DNA of 64,000 nucleotides from SB21 sp964415295. Lineage in GTDB: Bacteria > CLD3 > SB21. The notes under the pieces were generated by a model. It was not told the origin of the DNA and ran no database searches. It saw only the letters and a program-made list of their open reading frames with translations. The DNA lies in assembly GCA_964415295.1 (NCBI GenBank), contig CAYPYN010000006.1, positions 186,001-250,000 on the forward strand. The letters are read 5' to 3'. Made by a program: the position numbers and the translations under genes. The number at the start of each line of letters is the position of its first letter. The first letter of the stretch is position 1. Positions 52,830 to 61,315 of the stretch are shown here, one piece after another.

Positions 52830-52865
52830 AAGGATGCTGCAACCCTCAGCGTCCTTTTTTATTTT
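52830..52865 (+). terminator. Rho-independent terminator / structured leader after valS
   Basis: AAGGATGCTG (52830-52839) pairs with CAGCGTCCTT (52847-52856), one G-U pair, around a 7-base loop and followed by TTTTATTTT. It ends only 9 bases before the next start codon, so it could also act as an attenuator for the methyltransferase gene. Upstream TTGGC (52799-52803) can pair with GCCAA (52827-52831), which overlaps the terminator stem and would compete with it. Confidence 0.7.
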
Positions 52866-52874
52866 GGGAAGAAA

Positions 52875-53753
52875 ATGGAATTCTTAAAACGTCTTGCAGA
52901 TAAGGACCCGATTCTTCTTGACGGCGCGACCGGATCGCAGCTTGAGGCACGCGGCGTCAGTACCGAATTACCCTTATGGTCTACGATCGCTTTGCTTTCC
53001 AACGAAGGACGGCAGACGCTGCGGTCGATCCATAAAGACTACATCCTGGCCGGCGCAGAAATCATCACCGCCAATACCTTTCGTACCAATTACCGCGCTC
53101 TGAAAAAAGAGAACCTTCATTCCAGAGCCAGGGAACTCACACGGATAGCCGTGGATGAAGTTCGTTTTGCTTATGAGGAATCGAAGGTCGCAGCTCCGGT
53201 TATGATTGCAGGATCGATAGCCCCGGTGGAGGATTGTTATTCACCCGAACTTGTTCCGCTCGATACTGAACTTTCCGACGAACACCGCCGGCATATTGAC
53301 AATTTGTATGATGCCCAGGTGAATATTCTTCTCATAGAGACGATGAATACGATTCGCGAAGCGATGATCGCCCTGGACTATGCCAAGCAAACCGGATGGC
53401 CCGTGCTGGTGAGTTTTGTCTGCAAAGATCCGGAACATATTCTGAGCGGCGAACCGCTGGAGGAAGCGGTCCATCGTAGTGAAAAATACGGACCTCAGGC
53501 GATCCTGATCAATTGTGTGGACGTTCATTTGATGGAAAGGAATCTCGAAGCCCTGCACAATCTCACGAAGATGCCCATCGGCGCTTACGCCAACGTTTTG
53601 AAAAAAGGCCATGCCACTCAATTCGAAAACTCTCCGGAAGAATATTCGAAAATCGTAAGAGACTGGATCAGCCGTTTTCAACTCAAGATTGTGGGCGGAT
53701 GCTGCGGAACCACGCCAAAACATATCCAGATCCTGGCGGAATGGCTTCGCTGA
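52875..53753 (+). CDS. Homocysteine S-methyltransferase family protein
   Basis: Zinc-dependent TIM-barrel methyltransferase (S-methyl_trans, also the N-terminal module of MetH), 292 residues. The N-terminus LLDGATGSQLEARG is the family start. The zinc thiolates are expected from LINCVDVH and from the pair in GGCCGTTPKHI near the C-terminus, and all three cysteines are present. It could use S-methylmethionine or another methyl donor to make methionine; at 292 residues it lacks the folate, cobalamin and SAM domains of MetH. The gene stands alone behind a strong hairpin, and possible control by that hairpin is noted in the findings. Confidence 0.88.
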   Translation: MEFLKRLADKDPILLDGATGSQLEARGVSTELPLWSTIALLSNEGRQTLRSIHKDYILAGAEIITANTFRTNYRALKKENLHSRARELTRIAVDEVRFAYEESKVAAPVMIAGSIAPVEDCYSPELVPLDTELSDEHRRHIDNLYDAQVNILLIETMNTIREAMIALDYAKQTGWPVLVSFVCKDPEHILSGEPLEEAVHRSEKYGPQAILINCVDVHLMERNLEALHNLTKMPIGAYANVLKKGHATQFENSPEEYSKIVRDWISRFQLKIVGGCCGTTPKHIQILAEWLR

Positions 53754-53754
53754 T

Positions 53755-53777
53755 TGTTGAGAAACTCAACAGATTTT
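53755..53777 (+). terminator. Weak hairpin after the homocysteine methyltransferase
   Basis: TGTTGAG and CTCAACA form a 7-bp stem with an AAA loop, followed by GATTTT. The stem starts two bases after the stop codon. The T-run is short, so termination is probable but weak. A 14-base perfect palindrome, TTTTGGATCCAAAA, overlaps its end (53774-53787). Confidence 0.4.
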
Positions 53778-53849
53778 GGATCCAAAAACCCCCATTTGTA
53801 CCATGTTTTTTAACGAGATAGATATATTTCCGTAACATGACAAAAATCA

Positions 53850-53877
53850 TTTACAAATTGAAGGTGAATGGTTAAAT
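53850..53877 (+). promoter_or_regulatory. Putative sigma-70-like promoter for gdhA
   Basis: TTTACA, a 16-base spacer and TTAAAT lie 46-74 bp before the gdhA start. Matches to consensus are 5 of 6 and 4 of 6. The gene's Shine-Dalgarno ACGAGG is 5 bases before its ATG. Confidence 0.35.
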
Positions 53878-53923
53878 TAGGCCACTTTAGCAAAGACCCT
53901 TACCATTAACCTACGAGGTTTAT

Positions 53924-55264
53924 ATGTCTGATTACACGAAAAAAATCATTGCTCAAGTGAAAGCTAAAAATCCGGCCGAACCTGAATTTCATCAGGCCGT
54001 TGAAGAAGTTGTCGAATCGCTGGATCTGGTATTGGAAAAACATCCGGAATACCGTTCCGCAAAAATATTGGAAAGAATGGTTGAACCCGAACGCGTCGTC
54101 ATGTTCCGCGTTCCCTGGGTGGACGATCAGGGTGAGATCCAGATCAACCGGGGATTTCGTATTCAGATGAATAGCGCCATCGGCCCGTACAAGGGCGGTC
54201 TGCGTTTCCATCCGTCGGTGACTCTGGGCATTTTGAAATTCCTGGCCTTCGAACAGGTATTCAAGAACAGCCTCACCACGCTCCCGATGGGCGGCGGCAA
54301 AGGCGGATCGGATTTCGATCCCAAAGGCAAAAGCGACAACGAAGTGATGCGTTTCTGCCAGAGCTTCATGACGGAATTGTATCGTCATATCGGCCCGAAT
54401 ATCGACGTTCCGGCCGGCGATATCGGCGTAGGCGGACGCGAGATCGGATTCCTTTTTGGTCAGTACAAACGTCTCACGCGCGATTTCTCCGGCGTGCTGA
54501 CGGGTAAAGGGCTGAACTGGGGCGGCTCGCTGATTCGTCCGGAAGCTACCGGCTTCGGCGTAACGTATTTTGCCGAAGAAATGCTCAAGTCCAAAGGTCA
54601 AAGCCTTGCCGGTAAGACGGTTGCGATTTCGGGTTTCGGTAATGTGGCCTGGGGCGCCGCGACCAAAGTTACTCAGCTCGGCGGCAAAGTGGTAACGATC
54701 TCGGGCCCCGACGGATTTGTTTACGACAAAGACGGCATCAAAGGCGACAAGATCGAGTACATGCTTCAGATGCGCGCCAGCGGCAACGACCGCGTGAAAG
54801 ATTATGCGGATAAATTCAAAGTGGAATTCTTCGCCGGCAAACGTCCATGGGGCGTCAAAGTCGATGTCGCTCTGCCTTGCGCGACGCAAAACGAGCTGGA
54901 TGAGAACGATGCCAAAGAATTAGTGAAGAACGGATGCCAATGCGTTGCGGAAGGCGCCAATATGCCGACCACGATCGCAGGCTTCAAGGTCTTCACGCAG
55001 GCCGGTATCCTTTATGCGCCGGGCAAAGCTTCCAACGCCGGCGGCGTGGCAACCTCGGGTCTGGAAATGTCGCAGAACAGCATGCGCTTGCCGTGGTCAT
55101 CGGAAGAAGTGGACAGACGTCTGCACGACATCATGAAGAATATCCATCAGACGTGCGTGGAAACGGCCGCGAAATACGGCACGCCGGGTAACTATGTGAA
55201 CGGCGCCAATATCGCAGGCTTCCTGAAAGTGGCCGACTCTATGCTCGATCAGGGTCTTGTATAG
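53924..55264 (+). CDS. gdhA: Glutamate dehydrogenase, hexameric NADP-type
   Basis: Catalyses 2-oxoglutarate plus ammonia to glutamate; 446 residues, the size of the hexameric GdhA group. GPYKGGLRFHPSV (substrate site), the catalytic lysine K126 in PMGGGKGGSDFDPKGKSD, DVPAGDIGVGGREIG, and the Rossmann motif AISGFGNVAWGAA are visible. The combination GKGGSDFDPKGKS is typical of NADP-dependent enzymes. It is a single-gene unit with its own putative promoter and a strong terminator 29 bp after the stop. Codon use is strongly biased, which fits high expression. Confidence 0.97.
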   Translation: MSDYTKKIIAQVKAKNPAEPEFHQAVEEVVESLDLVLEKHPEYRSAKILERMVEPERVVMFRVPWVDDQGEIQINRGFRIQMNSAIGPYKGGLRFHPSVTLGILKFLAFEQVFKNSLTTLPMGGGKGGSDFDPKGKSDNEVMRFCQSFMTELYRHIGPNIDVPAGDIGVGGREIGFLFGQYKRLTRDFSGVLTGKGLNWGGSLIRPEATGFGVTYFAEEMLKSKGQSLAGKTVAISGFGNVAWGAATKVTQLGGKVVTISGPDGFVYDKDGIKGDKIEYMLQMRASGNDRVKDYADKFKVEFFAGKRPWGVKVDVALPCATQNELDENDAKELVKNGCQCVAEGANMPTTIAGFKVFTQAGILYAPGKASNAGGVATSGLEMSQNSMRLPWSSEEVDRRLHDIMKNIHQTCVETAAKYGTPGNYVNGANIAGFLKVADSMLDQGLV

Positions 55265-55292
55265 CAGAATTCCTTTCGGATTAGAAATAAAG

Positions 55293-55324
55293 ATCGGAGC
55301 GCTCAAAACGCTCCGATTTTTTTT
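55293..55324 (+). terminator. Rho-independent terminator of gdhA
   Basis: ATCGGAGCG (55293-55301) and CGCTCCGAT (55309-55317) form a perfect 9-bp stem with a 7-base loop, followed by seven further T residues. It is placed 29 bp after the gdhA stop. Confidence 0.9.
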
Positions 55325-55439
55325 GTACGAACATAACTATTGCGGGAAACGGGGCTATGAGTTACTTTTCATAGACTGAAGGGCTAACCATTCATAGGTC
55401 GGTTCGCGTGAGTGGCTGACAAGAACGGCCGGCGATTCT

Positions 55440-55466
55440 GTCACTTCTCCTTGCATTCGAAGTGAC
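55440..55466. repeat. Inverted repeat upstream of the receiver/PPDK-type gene
   Basis: GTCACTTC (55440-55447) and GAAGTGAC (55459-55466) are perfect 8-base inverted arms separated by 11 bases and end 24 bp before the start codon at 55491. They could be an operator or an RNA hairpin in the leader. The rest of the 226-bp gap shows nothing recognisable besides the gdhA terminator. Confidence 0.5.
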
Positions 55467-55490
55467 GAAAAACCAATTCAATATCGATCC

Positions 55491-58487
55491 ATGTACCGCG
55501 ACATTCACTCCAAACATTTTGATCCTACCGCATCGGGCGAAGGATACGGCACTCGCGTTCAGCGATTCCAGAAACTGATGCGATTCAAAGTTCGCGATAT
55601 CCTCCTCGTGTCCAGCTTGTATGATTCCTATCTCTTCGAGGAAGACGGGCGGCTGTACGAACTCATCTATAATGAATACCAGGGGCTCAATCTGAGCCAT
55701 GCGCCGGAGATCACGCACGCTCTAAACGGAAAAGAAGCCCTGGAGCTTCTGCGGGAAGGCAACCGGTACGACCTTATCATTACGTCGCTTCATATCGAAG
55801 ACGTGCATGTCATCAAATTAGCCCGAATGATCCGGGAGATCGGAATCACGACGCCTATCATTCTGCTCGCCTATGATAACCGCGAACGCAAAGAGCTGGT
55901 ATCCAACTACGACACATCGGTTTTCGAGAACATCTTCATCTGGCAGGGCGATTACCGGCTTCTCATTGCCATCATCAAGCTCGTTGAAGACCGCGTCAAT
56001 GTCGAGAACGATACCCAATCCATCGGCGTGCAGACCATCATTCTTGTAGAAGATAATGTGAAGTTCTATTCGACTTACCTGCCGCAGATCTATACGGAGA
56101 TCCTCAAACAATCGCAGGAACTCATTTCCGAAGGGGTCAATCTCACGCATAAGTCGCTCCGGATGCGTGCGCGTCCCAAGATCCTGTTATGCACGGATTA
56201 CGAACAGGCCTGGGCCTGTTTTGAAAAGTATCAGCAGTATGTGCTGGGTATCGTATCGGACGTCAACTTCAAACGCGACGGTGTAAAAGACCCGATCGGC
56301 GGCCTTACGTTCGCCAAGAATGTCCGCGAGAATCACCCCGATATTCCTATCCTGCTTCAATCCAGCAATGCGGAATTCGCCGTTCCGGCTCAGGAGATGG
56401 GATGCGCGTTTATCCAGAAAGGTTCCCCACGGCTTCTGCACGAGCTCCGGAATTTCATGGTCAATAATTTCGGTTTCGGTGATTTCATCTTCCGCCTGCC
56501 GGACGGTAAAGAAGTCGGACGCGCGCATAATCTGAAAGAACTCGAAGAACAATTGGCGGTGGTTCCCGAAGACAGCATTCGTTATCATGCCGAACGCAAC
56601 CATTTCTCAAACTGGCTTAAAGCGCGGACCGAATTCTGGCTTGCGCAGAAGCTAAAACCGCGCAAGGTATCGGAATTCAAATCGATCAACGATCTGCGCG
56701 AGATCTTGATCCATTCCCTGCAGCTTTATCAGGACCTGCGCAAGCGCGGTATCATGACGGATTTTTCTAAAGAGACGTTCGATATTAAGAACGGCTTTGC
56801 GAAGATCGGAGGCGGTTCGGTCGGAGGAAAGGCGCGGGGTCTCGGTTTTGCCAACGTGCTGATCAACAATTACGATGTGCGGGATAAATTCGAAGGCGCC
56901 CAGATCACCGTGCCGTCGGCGGTGGTGATAGGAACGGATGTTTTCGACCAATTTCTGCAGGAGAATAACCTCGAAAGTTTTGCGCTCCAGTCCACCGACG
57001 ATGTCGAGATCAACAGACGGTTTGTAGAGGCAAAGAAATTTCCGCGCGAGATCATCCGCAAGCTTAAAGACTATCTGGAAATGATCAGAGAGCCTCTTGC
57101 GGTGCGCTCCTCCAGTTTGCTCGAGGATTCACAGTACCAGCCGTTCGCCGGCGTCTACGAGACCTTCATGATCCCGAATAACGATAAAAGCACCAAAGTC
57201 CGGCTGCACGAACTCATTGACAGCATCAAGCGCGTTTACGCTTCGACCTTTTATAAAGCCGCGAAGGATTACATGAAAGTCACGGCGTACCGTCTTGAGG
57301 AAGAAAAAATGGCGGTGATCGTGCAGCGCATGGTCGGCGCACCCCGCAACGGCCGCTTCTATCCGGATTTTGCCGGCGTGGCCAAATCGTACAATTTCTA
57401 TCCGGTTCCGCCTCAGAAAGCGACGGACGGCATCGTCATGTTAGCGCTCGGACTTGGCAAGACGGTCGTGGACGGAGGAAATAATGTACGTTTCTGTCCG
57501 AAGTATCCGAAACATCTCATGCAATTCTTCTCAACCAAAGAGACCTTTAAAAATGCCCAGCAGAGTTTTTATGCGCTCAATATGAATTACCGCCTCCAGA
57601 AGAACGTGATCGAAACGCACGATCTGCTGGTTCAGCAATACGATCTTACCGAATCCGAAAGGGACGGCACCCTGCATTGGGCGGGATCCACGTACGTACC
57701 CGCCACCGACACGGTGCACGACGGCATATCACGGGATGGCCGGCGCGTCGTTACGTTTGCGCCGATCCTGAAGCACAAGATGTTTCCTCTGCCGGAGATA
57801 CTGGATCATATTCTGGAACTTGGAACCTGGGGTATGGGTACGCCCGTTGAGATCGAGTTTGCCGTCAATATGAAAGTCCCCGACGGCGCGCCTAAAGAGT
57901 TCTGCGTACTTCAGATGCGTCCGCTGGTGCTGAGCAGCGAACCGGAGGAACTTAATATCGATGAGGGAGATCCGGATCAGGCGATCTGCCGGAGCCGGCA
58001 AGTGCTCGGCAACGGCGTGATCAAAGATATCCACGATATCGTATTCGTGGACATCGAAAGTTTTGACCGGGGCAAGAGCAAAGAAGCGGCCGCTGAGATC
58101 GGACGGCTGAATACGCGATTGATAGAACAAAAGCGGCCCTACCTTCTGGTAGGCGTCGGTCGATGGGGATCGGCCGACCATTGGCTAGGAATTCCCGTGA
58201 CTTGGGATCAGATCTCAGGCGCGAGTGTGATCGTGGAGTCTGGATTCAAGGATTTCGATGTGACGCCTTCGCAGGGATCGCACTTTTTTCAGAATATCAC
58301 GTCCTTCCGCATCGGATATTTTACAGTGAATGCTTCGGGCGATCAGGGATTTATTGATTGGAAATGGCTGACTGAACAAAAGGCGGAGGAGACGCTGCAA
58401 TTCGTGCGTCATCTGCAGTTTGACAAGCCGGTAATTGTCAAGATCAACGGCCATCAGAACAAAGGGATCATTCTGAAGCCGAGCTGA
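55491..58487 (+). CDS. Two receiver-like domains fused to a PPDK-type ATP-grasp domain
   Basis: A 998-residue cytosolic protein. Receiver-like domain 1 (about 35-165) is degenerate: YDLIITSLHI has no phospho-acceptor Asp. Receiver-like domain 2 (about 181-325) keeps the acidic pair in LVEDN, D257 in IVSDVNF, LLQSSN and the lysine in FIQKGS. A linker is followed by a pyruvate-phosphate-dikinase N-terminal (PEP-synthase/PPDK ATP-grasp) domain, with GGGSVGGKARGLGFAN from about 438, PLAVRSSSLLEDS, MAVIVQRMVG and FCVLQMRPL. There is no downstream phospho-histidine (TSHA) or PEP-binding barrel, so it is not a PEP synthase. It may phosphorylate another target under receiver control. Convergent with ypdA, 4 bp apart. 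Confidence 0.8.
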   Translation: MYRDIHSKHFDPTASGEGYGTRVQRFQKLMRFKVRDILLVSSLYDSYLFEEDGRLYELIYNEYQGLNLSHAPEITHALNGKEALELLREGNRYDLIITSLHIEDVHVIKLARMIREIGITTPIILLAYDNRERKELVSNYDTSVFENIFIWQGDYRLLIAIIKLVEDRVNVENDTQSIGVQTIILVEDNVKFYSTYLPQIYTEILKQSQELISEGVNLTHKSLRMRARPKILLCTDYEQAWACFEKYQQYVLGIVSDVNFKRDGVKDPIGGLTFAKNVRENHPDIPILLQSSNAEFAVPAQEMGCAFIQKGSPRLLHELRNFMVNNFGFGDFIFRLPDGKEVGRAHNLKELEEQLAVVPEDSIRYHAERNHFSNWLKARTEFWLAQKLKPRKVSEFKSINDLREILIHSLQLYQDLRKRGIMTDFSKETFDIKNGFAKIGGGSVGGKARGLGFANVLINNYDVRDKFEGAQITVPSAVVIGTDVFDQFLQENNLESFALQSTDDVEINRRFVEAKKFPREIIRKLKDYLEMIREPLAVRSSSLLEDSQYQPFAGVYETFMIPNNDKSTKVRLHELIDSIKRVYASTFYKAAKDYMKVTAYRLEEEKMAVIVQRMVGAPRNGRFYPDFAGVAKSYNFYPVPPQKATDGIVMLALGLGKTVVDGGNNVRFCPKYPKHLMQFFSTKETFKNAQQSFYALNMNYRLQKNVIETHDLLVQQYDLTESERDGTLHWAGSTYVPATDTVHDGISRDGRRVVTFAPILKHKMFPLPEILDHILELGTWGMGTPVEIEFAVNMKVPDGAPKEFCVLQMRPLVLSSEPEELNIDEGDPDQAICRSRQVLGNGVIKDIHDIVFVDIESFDRGKSKEAAAEIGRLNTRLIEQKRPYLLVGVGRWGSADHWLGIPVTWDQISGASVIVESGFKDFDVTPSQGSHFFQNITSFRIGYFTVNASGDQGFIDWKWLTEQKAEETLQFVRHLQFDKPVIVKINGHQNKGIILKPS

Positions 58488-58491
58488 ACGG

Positions 58492-59487
58492 TCAATTCCT
58501 CTTCTTAATGCCTTCCGCAATGATCTTTCCGTGAAACCTTCCGTTCTCGATAAAGAGCTTGTTCGTGTTGATTCCCGCCGAGACAGATCCTGCAATATAC
58601 AGGCCACGAACATTTGTTTCGAAATTTTCCGGATCATGAAAAGGCACCAGCGTGACCGGATCGACGCGGATCCCAAACGATCGCATCATGTCCGCATGGG
58701 GGTGGTAGCCTGTCAATGCAAATACAAAATCGTTCCTGATCGTGGAAGATTCCTTGGTGGAAATATTTTGGATGGTTACCGAGGACTCGGTGATAAGGGT
58801 TACGATGTGATTCAGATGCAGCGTGATCGCGCCTTCATTGATACGGTTCTGGATATCCGGCAAGATCCAGTACTTGATGCTTTCTTTGAGTTCCGCTCGT
58901 CGGTGGACCATGGTCACCCGTGCTCCGTAGCGATGCAACTCTAAGGCGGCGATGCATGCGGAATTCTTCCCGCCGATCACGATCACGTCTTTGTCGAAAT
59001 ACGGATGCGGATCGGTGTAGTAATGGGAAACCTTCGGAAGATCTTCTCCGGGAATCTGCAGCCGATTGGGATTATCGTAATAGCCGGTCGCCACAATGAC
59101 GAATCTGGTATGATATTCCGTTTTCTGTCCGCTTAGTGTTTCCGTCATGACCTCAAACGTGTCGCCCGTCTTTCGAACCGACACGACCTTTTCAAAGGTC
59201 CTGACGTTAAGCTCAAACCGCTGAACCACGCGCTTGTAATAATTTAATCCTTCTTCCCTTGTCGGTTTTGGATGAGTGGTGGAAAAAGGGATATCGCCGA
59301 TCTCAAGGAGGTCGGATGTCGTAAAAAAGATCATGTTGGCGGGAAAATGATAGATGGAGTTGGTCAGCGATCCCTTTTCAATTGTCACGGCGCTTAAGCC
59401 GGCCTTTTTACATTCGACCGCACAAGAAAGTCCGGTCGGCCCGGCTCCCACGATGATAACGTCAAAAAGGGGTGGAACTGGATTCAA
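58492..59487 (-). CDS. ypdA: YpdA-type bacillithiol disulfide reductase
   Basis: FAD/NADPH-dependent reductase of the YpdA family, 331 residues, proposed to reduce bacillithiol disulfide. The FAD-binding loop IIVGAGPTGLS is at 11-21, PANMIFFTTSDLLEIG is a YpdA-specific block, the NADPH-binding loop is VIVIGGKNSAC, and RGLYIAGSV closes the FAD domain. Like other YpdA proteins it lacks the CxxC redox pair of thioredoxin reductase. Its 5' end overlaps the 3' end of dnaG by 26 bases, so the two are co-transcribed. Bacillithiol synthesis genes are not in the window. Confidence 0.9.
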   Translation of the reverse strand: MNPVPPLFDVIIVGAGPTGLSCAVECKKAGLSAVTIEKGSLTNSIYHFPANMIFFTTSDLLEIGDIPFSTTHPKPTREEGLNYYKRVVQRFELNVRTFEKVVSVRKTGDTFEVMTETLSGQKTEYHTRFVIVATGYYDNPNRLQIPGEDLPKVSHYYTDPHPYFDKDVIVIGGKNSACIAALELHRYGARVTMVHRRAELKESIKYWILPDIQNRINEGAITLHLNHIVTLITESSVTIQNISTKESSTIRNDFVFALTGYHPHADMMRSFGIRVDPVTLVPFHDPENFETNVRGLYIAGSVSAGINTNKLFIENGRFHGKIIAEGIKKRN

Positions 59488-61315
59488 ATGTGATCTTCTC
59501 CTGCTCCGGCGTATCGTGAACCGCGACGAGCTGTTTCTTGGTCTTTAAAAGATGCATCTGCTTGATCAGACGGCTGGATACTTCTTCGAGTTGCGTCGTA
59601 TCTTCGCGCTGTTCTTCCATCGTTCGGATCGTCTCCCGCAGTCCCGCCAATTTCTTCTCGAGCTGCGCATGCTGGATCGTAGCCATGCAATCTATGATGT
59701 CAAATTCCAGCAATTCGTCGATCATCAGACGCGTGATGGCCTTTTGAATATCCTCCGAAAAAGCCTCGTTGATGGCCGCGGAATCATACGTCTCTTTCAG
59801 CATCCATTGGGAGTAGATGAATTGCACGACCTTTTGAATAGCGGCATTTTGGAAATCGTCCGGCCGGATGTGTTGGAAGACCTTTTCCGCCTCAGGCAAG
59901 CCGCCGATCAGGATCTGACGCAGAAGGCCGCGTTCCGCGCGTAAGATGATTTCAGGTACGGCTTCGCTGTCGGGTTTTTTGACGTGCGCCGCCGTGATGG
60001 CGCTGCGCAGGGAATCCTGGCTTTTCGACAGCTTTTTTAATTCCTGATGAATGAGGGGTTCGCTGACCCGTAATTTTTCCGCGATCTCCGTTGCAAATAG
60101 GCTCACCTTGATCGGATCGCGGATATTGGATGTGACATTGATCAGTTCCCGTGCGGCGAAGGTGCGGCCGTTGACCGTATCGAGTTTCTTTTGTTTGTTC
60201 CACTCATCGATCCGGAAGTCGATGTATTGTTTTCCCCGTCCGATCAGTTCCCGGAAGGCGTCCGGTCCCTGCGCGCGCACAAAAGAATCCGGGTCGTGTT
60301 CTTTGGACAGAACGACGATCCTCACATTCAGTCCGGCCTGCAGCATGATCGCGCCGCCGCGTTCCGCCGCATGCAGACCCGCGTCGTCGCCGTCGTATAT
60401 GAGAGTGACGTTTTGCGTATAACGTTTGATCAGATTGGCCTGATCCAATGTAAATGCCGTTCCGCTCGAAGCCGCCGCGTTGGTGATGCCGAATTGATGC
60501 AAGGACATGCAGTCGGCGTAACCTTCGACGATGATGATCTCGTCCTGTTTGCGGACGGTCTCTTTGGCCTGAAAGAGCCCGTAGAGGACTTTTCCCTTCT
60601 GATAGATCGGATGTTCGGGTGAATTGACGTATTTCGGCGCATTCGGCTCGTTGCGCATGATGCGTCCTCCGAATGCCATCACGCGCCCGGACGGGTTGAA
60701 TATGGGGAACATGATGCGGTGGCGGAAGCGGTCGTAATAAGTTCCGTCGTTCTTCTTCATGATCAATCCCGCTTTTTCAAGCGCAGGCAGGTCAAGCGAT
60801 TGCGGCTTGGCGAACGCATACAAAGAATCCCAAGCGTCCGGCGCGTAACCGACGCCGAAGGATTTGAGCACCGATTCGCTGAACCCGCGGTGATTCAGGT
60901 ATTCCCGGGCTATCGCGCCGGCGGAGCTTTGCAGCTGATCGTAATAAAATCGCGCCGCGGCCTTGTGAACGTAGTACAGTGTTTCGATCTCGGAACGATC
61001 CCGGTCCTCCTCTTCGGATGCCAAGCGGGGCAGTTCGATATTATATCGTTCGGCGAGAAATCGGATCGCTTCGGGGTAATTGATCTTCTCGTAATTCTTG
61101 ATGAACGCGATCGCATCCCCGCCCACGCCGCAACCGAAGCAGTAAAATATCTGTTTATCCGGACTGACCGTAAAAGACGGGGTCTTTTCGTTGTGAAAAG
61201 GGCAGAGACCCACGTAATTGCGTCCTCGTAATTTGATCTGCACATACTGCGACACCAGCTCCACAATCTCTGCGGCGTGCTTGATCTCGTCTATTTTCGA
61301 TTGAGGGATCTTCAT
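59462..61315 (-). CDS. dnaG: DNA primase
   Basis: Synthesises RNA primers at the replication fork; 617 residues, full length. The CHC2 zinc finger has C38-P-F-H41 and C59-F-G-C62. The catalytic core carries RFRHRIMFPI and the TOPRIM motif IIVEGYADCMSLHQFG with the acidic DGDDAG further on. A helicase-binding C-terminal region (about 440-600) includes a helical hairpin. It starts directly after the stop of the polyprenol-kinase-like gene with no gap and overlaps ypdA at its end. rpoD, a common neighbour in other phyla, is not here. Confidence 0.96.
   Translation of the reverse strand: MKIPQSKIDEIKHAAEIVELVSQYVQIKLRGRNYVGLCPFHNEKTPSFTVSPDKQIFYCFGCGVGGDAIAFIKNYEKINYPEAIRFLAERYNIELPRLASEEEDRDRSEIETLYYVHKAAARFYYDQLQSSAGAIAREYLNHRGFSESVLKSFGVGYAPDAWDSLYAFAKPQSLDLPALEKAGLIMKKNDGTYYDRFRHRIMFPIFNPSGRVMAFGGRIMRNEPNAPKYVNSPEHPIYQKGKVLYGLFQAKETVRKQDEIIIVEGYADCMSLHQFGITNAAASSGTAFTLDQANLIKRYTQNVTLIYDGDDAGLHAAERGGAIMLQAGLNVRIVVLSKEHDPDSFVRAQGPDAFRELIGRGKQYIDFRIDEWNKQKKLDTVNGRTFAARELINVTSNIRDPIKVSLFATEIAEKLRVSEPLIHQELKKLSKSQDSLRSAITAAHVKKPDSEAVPEIILRAERGLLRQILIGGLPEAEKVFQHIRPDDFQNAAIQKVVQFIYSQWMLKETYDSAAINEAFSEDIQKAITRLMIDELLEFDIIDCMATIQHAQLEKKLAGLRETIRTMEEQREDTTQLEEVSSRLIKQMHLLKTKKQLVAVHDTPEQEKITFESSSTPF

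Noticed and set aside
52799..52865. Confident call of an SAH or SAM riboswitch
   Set aside because: Only GCTGCAACCC loosely resembles the SAH aptamer. The conserved CCAGGCUCG side is absent, so it is reported as a terminator with an open question.
53906..54889. Long open frame (327 codons) on the minus strand opposite gdhA
   Set aside because: It is the antisense shadow of a strongly codon-biased gene. The translation shows no family motif, and gdhA is unambiguous.
55491..58487. Calling the protein a phosphoenolpyruvate synthase
   Set aside because: The phospho-histidine domain and the PEP/pyruvate barrel are absent; only the ATP-grasp domain is found.
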